27,114 nt of DNA from an uncultured Flavobacterium sp. (lineage in GTDB: Bacteria > Bacteroidota > Bacteroidia > Flavobacteriales > Flavobacteriaceae): NCBI RefSeq assembly GCF_946479975.1, contig NZ_CAMLIX010000039.1, positions 1 to 27,114 on the forward strand, written 5' to 3'. The notes under the pieces were generated by a model. It saw only the letters and a list, made by a program, of their open reading frames with translations. It was not told the origin of the DNA and did not search any database. A program made the position numbers and the translations under genes. Below are positions 1 to 8,343 of this stretch, piece by piece. Positions within the stretch are counted from its first letter, which is position 1, and every line of letters begins with the position of its first letter.

Positions 1-348
1 GGCGACGTTTTTACTGCTAAAGCAAAAGTTTTAGGAGCATATGGTTTGGTTTTGGATACTATTAAGCCTGTAATTAAAATTGCGAAACCAATTGAAGGAA
101 AATGGATCAGCGATCAAAAGAAAATTGATCTTACAATTGGCGATTCTTTGTCTGGAATAAGATCGTATAATGGCTATTTGAATGGAACTTGGGTATTATT
201 TGAATATGAAAATAAGGCTAGAAGAATTACACATACTTTTGATCCTCAATATTTGGTTGATGGTGAAAACTTTTTAAAAGTTGAAGTTGTTGATAATGTA
301 GGAAATACTGCTATCTTTGAAACTCGTTTTTTCCGAAGTCAAAAATAA
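1..348 (+). CDS. M23 family metallopeptidase, C-terminal end (5' truncated by window)
   Basis: The frame is open from base 1 to the TAA at 346-348, giving the last 115 residues of a longer protein. The LytM/M23 catalytic domain, with its HxxxD and HxH zinc ligands, lies outside the window, so the family call rests on resemblance of this tail to the C-terminal beta-rich domain of flavobacterial M23 peptidases. Features of that type that are visible are a VLDTIKPVI motif, a GKW(I/L)S motif, a D-LSGI-SY motif and a DNVGN motif near the end. Such enzymes cut peptidoglycan cross-links in the periplasm. The next gene starts 11 bases downstream in the same direction, so the two are probably co-transcribed. 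No internal start should be used; the TTG at 46 is only an in-frame leucine codon. Confidence 0.7.
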   Translation, partial: GDVFTAKAKVLGAYGLVLDTIKPVIKIAKPIEGKWISDQKKIDLTIGDSLSGIRSYNGYLNGTWVLFEYENKARRITHTFDPQYLVDGENFLKVEVVDNVGNTAIFETRFFRSQK

Positions 349-359
349 AATCCTAATCT

Positions 360-2825
360 TTGAATAATAATAGGCATATATTCGCTTTTCTTTTTTTATT
401 CTTTAGCTGTATTTCATTAGCTCAAACTGCTCGTATTAAAGGAGTAATTCTAGATGCAGACAAACATACGGTTCCGAATGTGAATATTTCTTCGCAGGGA
501 AATTTAGTTCAGTCAGATGACAATGGTTTTTTTGAAATAACCGTTCCTTCCAACAGAAAGATTTCTCTGGTATTTACACATGTATCTTTAAAAATGATCA
601 GTTTAACGGTTAGTTTAAAAACCAATGAAGTTTTTGTTTTTAATCCGATTATGAACAATTCCGAAGAGCAGATGGGAGAAGTTTTTGTTTCTTCTGGAAA
701 TCGAAAACGAGTTCAGGGAATTGCAACAATTGATCCCGCGACGATAAAAAAGATTCCAGGCGCCAATGCAGGAATCGAAAATGTGTTGAAAACACTTCCA
801 GGAGTAAATTCAAACAACGAATTAAGTACGCAGTACATGGTTCGTGGCGGCAATTATGACGAAAATTTAGTTTATGTAAATGAAGTTGAAGTCTATCGTC
901 CGTTTTTAATTCGTTCTGGACAGCAGGAAGGATTAAGTTTTACCAATACCGATTTGGTGCAGAATGTTGAGTTTTCGGCAGGTGGATTTCAAGCAAAATT
1001 TGGAGACAAATTATCGTCTGTTTTAGATATTACGTATAGAAAACCAACGCAGTTTGGTGCTTCATTTGAAGCCAGTTTTCTGGGCGGAAGCGCTTCTGTA
1101 GATTTAGTTTCTAAAAATAAAAAATGGTCTGCCGTTACTGGAGTTCGCTATCGAAATAATAGTTTATTGGTCAATAGTCAAGACACGCAGACAAATTACA
1201 CACCCACTTTTGCAGATATTCAGACCAATGTTACTTATGATATTTCTGAAAAATGGCAGATGAGTTTTTTAGGAAATATTTCTCAGAACAAATATTTGTA
1301 TCAGCCTTTAACACGCCAAACTAAATTTGGAACAATCGATCAGCCAATGGCTCTGGCGGTTTATTATGAAGGTCAGGAAAAAGATCAATACGATACGTAT
1401 TTTGGAGCTTTTAAAACTACTTACAAAGCGTCTCCTTCATTGACTTTGAAATTTATTGGATCTTTATTTCATACCATAGAAAAGGAGCATTTTGATATTT
1501 TAGCGCAATATCGTCTAGGAAATGTTGATGCAGAAAATCCAACAGATGCCTCTTCAGTCGATTTTACACGCGGTATAGGTTCGCAATTAAATCATGCACG
1601 TAATGACCTGGATGCATTGATTGCCAATATTGAATTAAAAGGAACTAAAGACTGGAAAGAAAGTCAGTTGGAATTTGGTTTAAAATATACAAGAGAATCA
1701 ATTCGAGATCGAGTAGTAGAATGGGAAGTAATTGATTCTGCGGGATTTTCTATAAATCCGCCATTGCTTATTCTACCAGAAAATAACCAGCCTTACACCT
1801 CGTACACGGGACCACTTTTGCCTTATCAGGATATTCGAGCTACGAATTTTAATACCATAAATAGATTTTCGGGTTATGCACAATGGAACAAACAATCGGA
1901 ACTTGGTTCTAGCAGAATTTGGTACCATTTGGGAGCTCGTTTTCAGAGCTGGAAGGTTTCTGGAGCTTTAGAAGAAGGACAAAATCAGTTTGTTGTAAGT
2001 CCGCGAGCGCAGTTTGCTATAAAACCAGATTGGGATCGCGATATGGTTTTCAGGATTTCCGGTGGACTGTATCATCAGCCTCCATTTTACAGAGAACTTC
2101 GTGATTTGGACGGAGTAGTAAATCCAAATGTAAAGGCGCAGGAAGCAGTTCATGTGGTTTTGAGTAACGATTATAATTTTAAAATGTGGAATCGACCTTT
2201 TAAATGGGTAACAGAACTTTATTATAAATCACTTTCAGATGTAAATGTATATTCGATTGATAATGTTCGTATTCGTTATGTTGCCAATAATAATGCAAAA
2301 GCCTACGCACAAGGTTTAGATTTTAGATTAAACGGCGAATTTGTTCCCGGAACCGAATCTTGGGTAAGTTTTGGTTATATGAAAACCGAAGAAAACTACG
2401 AAAACAAAGGTTATATTGCTCGTCCGACAGATCAGCGATTGAAATTTGCCATGTTGTTTCAAGATTATATGCCCAATATTCCGAGTGTAAAAGTGTATTT
2501 GAATTTAGTTTATAATACTGGACTTCCAGGCGGAGCGCCGGCGTATTCAGATCCTTATCTATATCAAAATAGATTAAATGATTATAGAAGAGCCGATATT
2601 GGTTTTGCTAAAGTTTTTGTAGACAGCAGCACACAAAACACAAAAACAGGATGGCTGAAAAACTTTAAAGAATTGGCTGTTGGTTTAGAAATTTTCAATC
2701 TCTTTAATAATCAAAATGCAATTACAAATACTTGGGTTCGTGATGTATATTCTAAAAATCAATATGCGATTCCAAATTATATGACTTCGAGAGTTTTTAA
2801 TATTAAGATTAATGCGAGGTTATGA
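360..2825 (+). CDS. TonB-dependent outer-membrane receptor
   Basis: This 821-residue protein is a TonB-dependent receptor of the Bacteroidota type with an N-terminal extension. Residues 1-21 form a signal peptide (hydrophobic FAFLFLFFSCIS, cleavage after LAQ). About 24-105 is a carboxypeptidase-regulatory-like beta-sandwich domain. About 110-230 is the plug, with GIENVLKTLPGV near 139, MVRGGNYDENLVYVNEVEV and a GGFQAKFGDKLSSVLDI strand. The rest is a 22-strand-type barrel ending in an aromatic/hydrophobic strand (RVFNIKINARL). The only start that keeps the signal peptide is TTG at 360; the first in-frame ATG is far inside the mature protein. The substrate cannot be read from the sequence; no SusD partner is next to it, which argues against a glycan-utilisation locus. 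It ends in ATGA, overlapping the next start at 2822. Confidence 0.93.
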   Translation: MNNNRHIFAFLFLFFSCISLAQTARIKGVILDADKHTVPNVNISSQGNLVQSDDNGFFEITVPSNRKISLVFTHVSLKMISLTVSLKTNEVFVFNPIMNNSEEQMGEVFVSSGNRKRVQGIATIDPATIKKIPGANAGIENVLKTLPGVNSNNELSTQYMVRGGNYDENLVYVNEVEVYRPFLIRSGQQEGLSFTNTDLVQNVEFSAGGFQAKFGDKLSSVLDITYRKPTQFGASFEASFLGGSASVDLVSKNKKWSAVTGVRYRNNSLLVNSQDTQTNYTPTFADIQTNVTYDISEKWQMSFLGNISQNKYLYQPLTRQTKFGTIDQPMALAVYYEGQEKDQYDTYFGAFKTTYKASPSLTLKFIGSLFHTIEKEHFDILAQYRLGNVDAENPTDASSVDFTRGIGSQLNHARNDLDALIANIELKGTKDWKESQLEFGLKYTRESIRDRVVEWEVIDSAGFSINPPLLILPENNQPYTSYTGPLLPYQDIRATNFNTINRFSGYAQWNKQSELGSSRIWYHLGARFQSWKVSGALEEGQNQFVVSPRAQFAIKPDWDRDMVFRISGGLYHQPPFYRELRDLDGVVNPNVKAQEAVHVVLSNDYNFKMWNRPFKWVTELYYKSLSDVNVYSIDNVRIRYVANNNAKAYAQGLDFRLNGEFVPGTESWVSFGYMKTEENYENKGYIARPTDQRLKFAMLFQDYMPNIPSVKVYLNLVYNTGLPGGAPAYSDPYLYQNRLNDYRRADIGFAKVFVDSSTQNTKTGWLKNFKELAVGLEIFNLFNNQNAITNTWVRDVYSKNQYAIPNYMTSRVFNIKINARL

Positions 2826-3345
2826 TAGAAAAACGTAAAAAAAGAAAAAAGATTTTTTACGTTCTTGGAATGATTTAAGAAAATACAAAGCATTTAATTT
2901 CAATGATGCTAGACTTAATGAAGAGCAAAAGCTAAAAGAATTACGTTTTTATGCACGCAATTTGGCTGGAAAATTTGACACTGTAAATGGTGCCAAAATT
3001 TATTTTGGTCCTAATGCAGACTATGATACTTTTATTGGCGTTGTAAATATTATGAATGAAGAAAAGATGCCGACATATATGCTGTTTTCTAATACGATGT
3101 ACGCATTTGCTCATGCTAAACCCAAACCAGATAAAAGACGAATATTTGTTTGTGGGACTACTGAGGCTTCAATTAGGAATTCGCGTTTAATGGAGGAAGA
3201 GAATCAAAACAACGAACTTCATATTTTTCAAAAATCTTTTTTAAAACAGCAATGGCTGATAATTCTAGGTTATCTCGGAATTGTTCTAATCAATATCTTT
3301 GCATTAGTAAAATTCAATAAAAACAAAAATTACAATCAAAAATAG
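2822..3345 (+). CDS. Unknown small protein with C-terminal membrane anchor; needs a -1 frameshift
   Basis: Two overlapping frames appear to encode one protein. An ATG at 2822 overlaps the receptor stop (ATGA) and opens a lysine/arginine-rich frame that stops at 2876-2878 after 18 codons. The -1 frame is open from 2839 to 3345 but has no ATG; its first usual start is a TTG at 2962 that would discard a coherent segment (DFLRSWNDLRKYKAFNF, then a charged helix). The heptamer A AAA AAG lies at 2845-2851 exactly in the phase of the first frame, and slipping back one base there joins the frames at GAT 2851. The joined product is about 174 residues: basic N-terminus, soluble middle, and a hydrophobic segment LIILGYLGIVLINIFAL near the C-terminus, followed by a lysine/asparagine tail. 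I do not recognise the family. A one-base indel in the A tract, real or from sequencing, is the main alternative. Confidence 0.6.
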
Positions 3346-3353
3346 TATATTTG
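3346..3353 (+). promoter_or_regulatory. Bacteroidota-type -7 element upstream of lipoprotein gene
   Basis: TATATTTG fits the TAnnTTTG consensus and lies 22 bases before the ATG at 3376, right for a short leader. I see no convincing TTG at -33, so the promoter is only partly supported. Confidence 0.4.
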
Positions 3354-3375
3354 ATAATCGTATATAATCTTGTAG

Positions 3376-4095
3376 ATGAAAAAGTATTTTAAATATATCG
3401 CCATTATCCTTGTCGGAACTGTAATTAGTTGCCGAGAAGAAGTACAAAAGCCAAAAGTAAGTTACGGAGCTTCAAATAAAGTAAGTGTTGCTAAAACCGA
3501 TACAACTCAAATAGAAATCGCCGATTTGCCAATTCAGATGGAAGGAACAAATTACCTGATTCATCCTGTTGGGGATCTGAGAGTTTTCGAAAGAGGTTCT
3601 AAGGCTCGTTACGGTTCTTCGACTGTAAATGATGTGAGTTTCACTATTTCGAATTTAGGAGAATATGAAATTACCGGATATTTGCAGAATTTAAAGTTTC
3701 AGGCAGTAGATTCTGATTCTATTCGTGCTTTATCAGATAAACCAATTTTGATTTTAACAGCAACTTATTTGAAAACCGTTGCAGACAGAACTCATAATAA
3801 TGTGATGGTGTACACACTGACAGATTCTGACACCAACAAAGACGGGAAAATCGATACCAGCGATATTAAAACTTTATATTTAAGTGATATCAGCGGAGAA
3901 AACTTCACAAAAGTTTCTGCAGATCTAGAGGAATTGGTAGACTGGAATTTAATCGAATCTAAAAACCGATTATATTTTAGAACTATTGAAGATACTAACC
4001 AAAACGGTCAATTTGATAAAAGTGATGTCCTGCATTATAATTATATAGACTTGGCTTCTAAAAAATGGGAAGTTAAGGCTTATAAGCCTATTTAG
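3376..4095 (+). CDS. Lipoprotein with two EF-hand-like calcium loops
   Basis: The 239-residue protein starts with a lipoprotein signal (MKKYFKYIAIILVGTVISC); Cys19 in VISC is the lipidation site. It is followed by REE, a charged stretch that does not by itself say which leaflet is used. Two short acidic loops follow the calcium-binding pattern DxNxDGxxD seen in EF-hand and dockerin repeats: DTNKDGKID at about 152 and DTNQNGQFD at about 206. Each is followed by SD(I/V), so they are degenerate copies of one repeat placed between beta-rich segments. No enzyme motif is visible. It sits in a same-strand run after the receptor and frameshift gene and 8 bases before the next gene, so an envelope role is likely. 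The substrate or partner is unknown. Confidence 0.75.
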   Translation: MKKYFKYIAIILVGTVISCREEVQKPKVSYGASNKVSVAKTDTTQIEIADLPIQMEGTNYLIHPVGDLRVFERGSKARYGSSTVNDVSFTISNLGEYEITGYLQNLKFQAVDSDSIRALSDKPILILTATYLKTVADRTHNNVMVYTLTDSDTNKDGKIDTSDIKTLYLSDISGENFTKVSADLEELVDWNLIESKNRLYFRTIEDTNQNGQFDKSDVLHYNYIDLASKKWEVKAYKPI

Positions 4096-4103
4096 TATTT
4101 TTA

Positions 4104-4520
4104 ATGTATTCTGAGGAGGAGTTAAAAGTACAGGAGAAAAGAATAATTGCTCCTTTAGCTTATGTTTTTATGCCTATGCTAATTCTTGCTGTTTTAGGAA
4201 TGTGTTTTAAGGAAAATTCAAGAGAATACATTGAACGTCGTTACAGAGAAGCTAATGAATTTAGCTTCTCTGGGGTTGTTTATGAAAAAAAAATTGAAGG
4301 AGGAGAGGGATATCGTTTTCCGCATTATTTATTTTTGAACTCGGGAATTAGATGGCAAGTTGGGAGTTTGCTTTACGATAAAATTCAAATTGGAGATTCT
4401 GTAGTTAAAAAGTTTAAGTCTGATTCTGTTTATTATTATAAAAAAGAAGGAAAAGTAATAATTGAAGATGAAAATTTAAGTCTTAGAAATAGGTATTTAG
4501 AAAAGCTCAAAGAAAAATAA
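4104..4520 (+). CDS. Small membrane-anchored protein of unknown function
   Basis: This 138-residue protein begins at ATG 4104, only 8 bases after the lipoprotein stop, and probably shares its transcript. Residues about 14-34 (IIAPLAYVFMPMLILAVLGMC) form one transmembrane helix after a short charged N-terminus. The remainder is soluble, with a basic/acidic helix (SREYIERRYREANEF) and a beta-rich region that resembles a small OB or SH3-like barrel in its strand pattern (FSFSGVVYEKKIEGGEGYRF, then IQIGDSVVKKFKSDSVYYY). A GDSVVKK turn of this kind occurs in many unrelated small Flavobacterium proteins. I do not recognise a named family. Confidence 0.65.
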   Translation: MYSEEELKVQEKRIIAPLAYVFMPMLILAVLGMCFKENSREYIERRYREANEFSFSGVVYEKKIEGGEGYRFPHYLFLNSGIRWQVGSLLYDKIQIGDSVVKKFKSDSVYYYKKEGKVIIEDENLSLRNRYLEKLKEK

Positions 4521-4560
4521 TTAGGAGACTTTTTAATCGAATCGCTTATTGCAAAAAAAA

Positions 4561-4600
4561 AACTTAGAAACTTAGCACCTCAGTACCTTAGCGCCTTAAA
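4561..4600. repeat. Degenerate 8-bp tandem repeat, five units
   Basis: Five consecutive octamers follow a loose consensus ACCTTAGC (units start at 4561, 4569, 4577, 4585 and 4593). The array lies between two convergent genes and overlaps the stop codon of the DUF2971 gene at 4596-4598. An A9-10 run precedes it. Similar cTTAGc-rich stretches are common between convergent genes in Flavobacterium genomes as I recall them; a terminator or protein-binding role is only a guess. Confidence 0.6.
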
Positions 4601-5297
4601 TAAGAATATCACTTTCTAGATCTGATTTTTCAATTTCGAAACCAAAATCCAAGCGTTCAACCAATTCTATAACAAGTCTTTTGTACCAGTTTTCGGATTT
4701 TGGATGAATGTAAATCTTCTCAATTAATTGGTTGATATCTACGTTGATTTTTAAGCCGTCATTCAGTTTGAGATTACTTTTGGAAGTGTCTGTAATAATG
4801 CGGACTTCACGTTCGTACTGAAAACTTTTTCGTTTAAATAAAAATGGAAAAAATAAATCATCAAACGGAATATATTCTTTTTTGTAGTCGATATAGTTGA
4901 CTTCGCCAATATACTGATCAAAATTATTTTCAGGTTTTAATGCTTTCTGCAATCTTCCAATGGTAGATTGAATGGCCAAACCTTCACTATTTTGAGTGAA
5001 AATCTGCCACATTGCAAACGATTCATATTCGTTGATATGCCAGCTGCTTATAGCAACTTGTTCGCGCTGTGTTTTGTAATAACTTAAAAAGTCTGGATTA
5101 TTAGTGGCAAGCTTTTTAATCTCTTCGTAGGTGGGCTCGCTAAAAGTTCCCTCATATTGATCCTCAAATTTGTCGGAACGAGACATAAAAAGTTTTTTTG
5201 AAAGCAGTAAATCCAGAAATTTAGATAAGTCTAAGTATTTCCAAACTATAGTGTCAGGATCTTCAGGAAGTGTAATGTTAGGGTTGTTAAGATACAT
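4596..5297 (-). CDS. DUF2971 domain protein
   Basis: The 233-residue protein carries the DUF2971 signature. It opens with an aromatic-rich motif (IVWKYLDLSKFLDLLLSKKLFMSRSDKFEDQYEGTF), where the F-D-x-x-E-G core is conserved in that family. A later SSWHINEYESFAMWQIF segment is the second conserved block, followed by YKKEYIPFDDL and an FKRKSFQYEREVR(I/L)I motif. The function of the family is unknown; members occur both in chromosomes and near defence or toxin genes. It has no signal peptide or membrane segment, so it is cytoplasmic. It starts at ATG 5297 and lies downstream of the ABC exporter on the same strand, separated by a strong hairpin, so it probably has its own promoter. Confidence 0.85.
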   Translation of the reverse strand: MYLNNPNITLPEDPDTIVWKYLDLSKFLDLLLSKKLFMSRSDKFEDQYEGTFSEPTYEEIKKLATNNPDFLSYYKTQREQVAISSWHINEYESFAMWQIFTQNSEGLAIQSTIGRLQKALKPENNFDQYIGEVNYIDYKKEYIPFDDLFFPFLFKRKSFQYEREVRIITDTSKSNLKLNDGLKINVDINQLIEKIYIHPKSENWYKRLVIELVERLDFGFEIEKSDLESDILI

Positions 5298-5349
5298 TTT
5301 ACAATGATTATGATTTATTCTTTAACCAACCTAAAGTTATAAAAATAAA

Positions 5350-5397
5350 CACAGATTAAAGAAATTAAACTGAGTTTTAATATTTCTTTAATCTGTG
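5350..5397 (-). terminator. Stem-loop terminator after the ABC exporter gene
   Basis: A 16-base arm starting CACAGATTAAAGAA pairs with its reverse complement ending TTCTTTAATCTGTG, around an AT-rich loop that can itself fold. It begins 26 bases past the exporter stop at 5423. No clear U-run follows, so it may act as an mRNA-end-stabilising structure instead of an intrinsic terminator. Confidence 0.65.
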
Positions 5398-5422
5398 TAG
5401 ATTATTTGATTTGATGTGTTTC

Positions 5423-7252
5423 TTACGATTCGAAAGACTGCATCGTTACCAGTTTGTTGTAAGTGCCGTTGAGTGCAATTAATTCATCATGCGTTCCCTG
5501 TTCAACGATTTTTCCTTTTTGCATTACCACAATTAGATTTGCTTTTTGAATTGTTGAAAGACGATGCGCAATTACAATCGAAGTTCTGTTTTGCATCATG
5601 TTTTCTAAAGCAACTTGAACAAATTTTTCGCTTTCCGTATCCAATGCTGATGTTGCTTCATCCAAAATCATAATCGGTGGATTTTTCAATACCGCACGAG
5701 CAATTGATAAACGTTGTTTTTGCCCGCCCGAAAGTTTGTTTCCGCTGTCTCCAATATTAGTGTAAATTCCAGAAGGTAATTCTTTAACAAATTCATAGGC
5801 ATTAGCGATTTTCAAGGCTTCTATAATTTCATCATCTGTAGCGTCTAATTTTCCTAAGGCGATGTTGGCTTTAATAGTGTCATTAAATAAAATACTGTCC
5901 TGAGTAACTAATCCCATTAAACCGCGAAGCGATTGCAGATTCATGTCTTTAATGTTGATTCCGTCAATAGAAATTGATCCGTCATTAACATCATAAAAAC
6001 GAGTTAGTAAATTGGCAATTGTACTTTTTCCACTTCCAGATTGCCCTACCAAAGCAACAGTTTGTCCTTTTTTAATTTGAAGAGAAAAATCTTTTAAAAC
6101 AGTTTCTTCTTCATATTTAAAGTTGATGTTTTGAATGTCTATTTTGCTGTCAAAAGAAGTTTTCTCAATTGCATTTTCTTTACTCGTAATTGGATTTTCC
6201 TGTTCTAAAACTTCTAAAACACGTTCTGCTGCAGCATTTCCTCGTTTTACTCCGTATGAAGCTTTAGAGATCGCTTTTGCAGGCGTAAGAATGTTATAAG
6301 CCAATCCCATATAAGCAATAAATGAAGGTCCGCTTAACGTTTTGTCAATCAAAACCATCTGACCTCCATACCATAATAAAATTGCAATTACAGTAATTCC
6401 CATAAACTCACTTGCCGGCGAGGCTAAGTTCTGACGATTTCCTATGCTGTTTGATAATTTGAAAAAACGATCAGTAGAATTTTGAAAAACAGTATTGAAG
6501 TAATTCTCAGAATTGTAACCTTTTACAACTTTTAATCCGCCGATGGTTTCCTCTATGGTAGATAAAAATAAACCTTGTTCTTCCTGTGCTTTTGTAGATT
6601 GTTTTTTAAGTTGTTTTCCAATTAATGAAATGATATAACCTGAAATTGGAATAAATATAAATACAAACAAAGTTAGTTTCGTGCTGATCACTAACATCGT
6701 TGTTATAGTAAAAATTATAGTTAAAGGTTCTTTTACGATAAGTTCTAATATGGCCAAAAAAGAAGTTTGAACCTCATTTACATCGGCAGAAATTCTAGAA
6801 ATTACATCTCCTTTTCTTTTTTCAGAATAAAAAGCTAAAGGAAGTTCCAGTGTCTTTTTGTACATCGCATTACGCATGTCTTTCAGTACGCCGTTTCTCA
6901 GGAAATTAATAAAAAACATCGCTAAATAATCAGCTAGGTTTTTTAATAAAAATATTGAAATAATGATGCTAACCATTATAGCTAAAATATATCCAGGATC
7001 GTGATCGCCTTTGGTTGTAGTAATGTAATAACTAAGGTAATCTTCGCCGTATTGCTGTAATTTTAAAATTCCTTGGTATACGGGTTTTATTTTTCTTGCT
7101 TTAGTTTGATCAAATAAAACCTGAAGCATTGGGATTAAAGCAACAAACGAAAGTGTGCTGAAAAGTGCATATAAAACATTAAAAAAGATGTTTAAGAATG
7201 CGTATTTTTTATATGGATATATAAAAGGAATTATTTTTTTGAAATTACTCAT
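5423..7252 (-). CDS. ABC transporter, fused permease and ATPase (MsbA/exporter type)
   Basis: This 609-residue half-transporter has the usual exporter layout. Residues 1-330 form a six-helix transmembrane domain and about 375-605 the nucleotide-binding domain. In the ATPase the Walker A motif GQSGSGKST starts at G403, the ABC signature LSGGQ at L507, Walker B IMILDEATSALD follows at about 527, and the switch histidine lies in IAHRLST. The family moves lipids or hydrophobic compounds from the inner leaflet outwards as a homodimer; MsbA-like members flip lipid A, but substrate cannot be assigned from these motifs. The start at ATG 7252 gives a normal cytoplasmic N-terminus (MSNFKKIIPFIYPYKKY). 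A -33/-7 promoter lies 80 bases upstream. It appears to be a core chromosomal gene, the last before the accessory region. Confidence 0.93.
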   Translation of the reverse strand: MSNFKKIIPFIYPYKKYAFLNIFFNVLYALFSTLSFVALIPMLQVLFDQTKARKIKPVYQGILKLQQYGEDYLSYYITTTKGDHDPGYILAIMVSIIISIFLLKNLADYLAMFFINFLRNGVLKDMRNAMYKKTLELPLAFYSEKRKGDVISRISADVNEVQTSFLAILELIVKEPLTIIFTITTMLVISTKLTLFVFIFIPISGYIISLIGKQLKKQSTKAQEEQGLFLSTIEETIGGLKVVKGYNSENYFNTVFQNSTDRFFKLSNSIGNRQNLASPASEFMGITVIAILLWYGGQMVLIDKTLSGPSFIAYMGLAYNILTPAKAISKASYGVKRGNAAAERVLEVLEQENPITSKENAIEKTSFDSKIDIQNINFKYEEETVLKDFSLQIKKGQTVALVGQSGSGKSTIANLLTRFYDVNDGSISIDGINIKDMNLQSLRGLMGLVTQDSILFNDTIKANIALGKLDATDDEIIEALKIANAYEFVKELPSGIYTNIGDSGNKLSGGQKQRLSIARAVLKNPPIMILDEATSALDTESEKFVQVALENMMQNRTSIVIAHRLSTIQKANLIVVMQKGKIVEQGTHDELIALNGTYNKLVTMQSFES

Positions 7253-7331
7253 TTATTTTTGATGTTATTTTCTTTTTGGTTTGATGACTTTTCGAATGTT
7301 TAATTATTTCGATAAAGAAATTTTCACTGCA

Positions 7332-7360
7332 CAAAAATAATCCAATTGAGGGGTTTTCAA
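7332..7360 (-). promoter_or_regulatory. Bacteroidota promoter for the ABC exporter gene
   Basis: On the minus strand a TTG (7358-7360) is followed after 18 bases by TATTTTTG (7332-7339), matching the -33/-7 consensus TTG and TAnnTTTG with usual spacing. The start codon is at 7252, leaving a leader of roughly 70 bases. Confidence 0.6.
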
Positions 7361-7623
7361 CTTGTTTTTGCTTTTTTTTATAAAAAAAATCAATTAGGAC
7401 CAAAGCGGTTAATTAAGAGCGAATTAGGCAGTGTGAAATTATTATTGGTAATGATTTAGTAATGGTGCTTACTGCATTCATTTATATTCAAATTCCTTGT
7501 AACTCAATTACAAAAGTACAAAAAATAAAGCAATGAATCACTGGAAAAGCAATTACTTGGTACAGCATGCTTCAGTGATAATTATCAGATAATTCAACGG
7601 GTTATGATTGGTCAAATAATTTA
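7361..7623. other. Gene-free stretch, possible junction of chromosome and mobile DNA
   Basis: About 260 AT-rich bases without a credible gene. It holds a 12-bp perfect palindrome TGATAATTATCA at 7576-7587 and a sequence ACAAAAGTAC at 7510-7519 that also reads as a -7 element (TACTTTTG) on the minus strand. No tRNA and no recognisable inverted repeat of an insertion sequence. It separates ordinary chromosomal genes from accessory ones. Confidence 0.35.
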
Positions 7624-8208
7624 TTAGCTGTCATAATCTATATCCAAATTATGTCTGTATAAAAGACCTACAAGGTTAAGTGCCGAAAACTTCGCTTTTT
7701 TCATCTTGTTAACGTCTGGGTCTATAGCAAAATTTACTGCTGTCCTGAAATCTGTTTTTTCTAGAATAGAATTAGAGAATATAGCAGAGGAAAGGTCACA
7801 TCCTAAAAATTCAGAGGCCGTCAGATCAGCCTCACCAAATTCAACGTCTTTTAATGTACAGTTCTTGAAAGTAGTTTTTCGAAGCTTTGTTCCAAAAAAA
7901 TTACTGTAGTCTAAATGACATTCCGTAAACGAAAACGAAAACGCAAACTTGCTACATCTTGCAAAGTCTACCCCCAGCATTTTGCACCCAATAAATACAG
8001 CATTCCTGAATCCGGTTCCGTCAACGTCCACCATTGAAAAGTTACATTGTTTAAAAGTGCAATCTTCAAAATTATTGTCCTTTAGATCACTCTTGTTAAA
8101 ATCACAACTGACAAATTCACACTTTATGAATTCTCTGTTTCTCAGTTTCTTTTCAGAGTAATTTATACCGGAAAATATTTTGTCTTGATGAATTACGGTT
8201 TCTTCCAT
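7624..8208 (-). CDS. Pentapeptide-repeat protein, Qnr-like
   Basis: From the ATG at 8208 the product is 194 residues. It is built of tandem pentapeptide repeats of the A(D/N)LXX type written here as xxFxxC/xDFxxS units (CEFVSCDFNKSDLKDNNFEDC and onward). A short interruption at CSKFAFSFSF splits the repeats into two blocks. The C-terminal part leaves the repeat pattern (NFAIDPDVNKMKKAKF, then LVGLLYRHNLDI) and looks like the dimerising helix of Qnr/MfpA-type proteins. Those fold as a right-handed beta-helix that mimics DNA and protects gyrase and topoisomerase IV from quinolones; whether this one does so is inference. An alternative TTG start at 8232 adds eight residues but fits the family worse. 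It lies 135 bases after the TetR stop, same strand. Confidence 0.8.
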   Translation of the reverse strand: MEETVIHQDKIFSGINYSEKKLRNREFIKCEFVSCDFNKSDLKDNNFEDCTFKQCNFSMVDVDGTGFRNAVFIGCKMLGVDFARCSKFAFSFSFTECHLDYSNFFGTKLRKTTFKNCTLKDVEFGEADLTASEFLGCDLSSAIFSNSILEKTDFRTAVNFAIDPDVNKMKKAKFSALNLVGLLYRHNLDIDYDS

Positions 8209-8343
8209 TTTATATATTTTATATCCAAACAAGTTTAATTTTAAATATCAACAGTTTTAAGTAAGCACTTGAGAATCATTTTATTTGTTTTGTGATTCAA
8301 TATATTATCCATTAATTGGTGTTAATACCTAATAAAGAATCGG

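Noticed and set aside
7510..7519. ACAAAAGTAC as an attachment core of CTnDOT type
   Set aside because: On the minus strand it reads GTACTTTTGT, which differs from the GTAnnTTTGC core at the last base, and it equally fits a -7 promoter element. No second copy or integrase supports it.
7533..7592. 19-codon ORF in the gap before the pentapeptide gene
   Set aside because: Too short, no ribosome site or promoter, and no recognisable content. Frames of this length are expected by chance in AT-rich DNA.
8209..8232. TTG start extending the pentapeptide-repeat protein by eight residues
   Set aside because: The ATG at 8208 has a better start codon and an A-rich leader typical of this genome, and the extra residues do not belong to the repeat fold.
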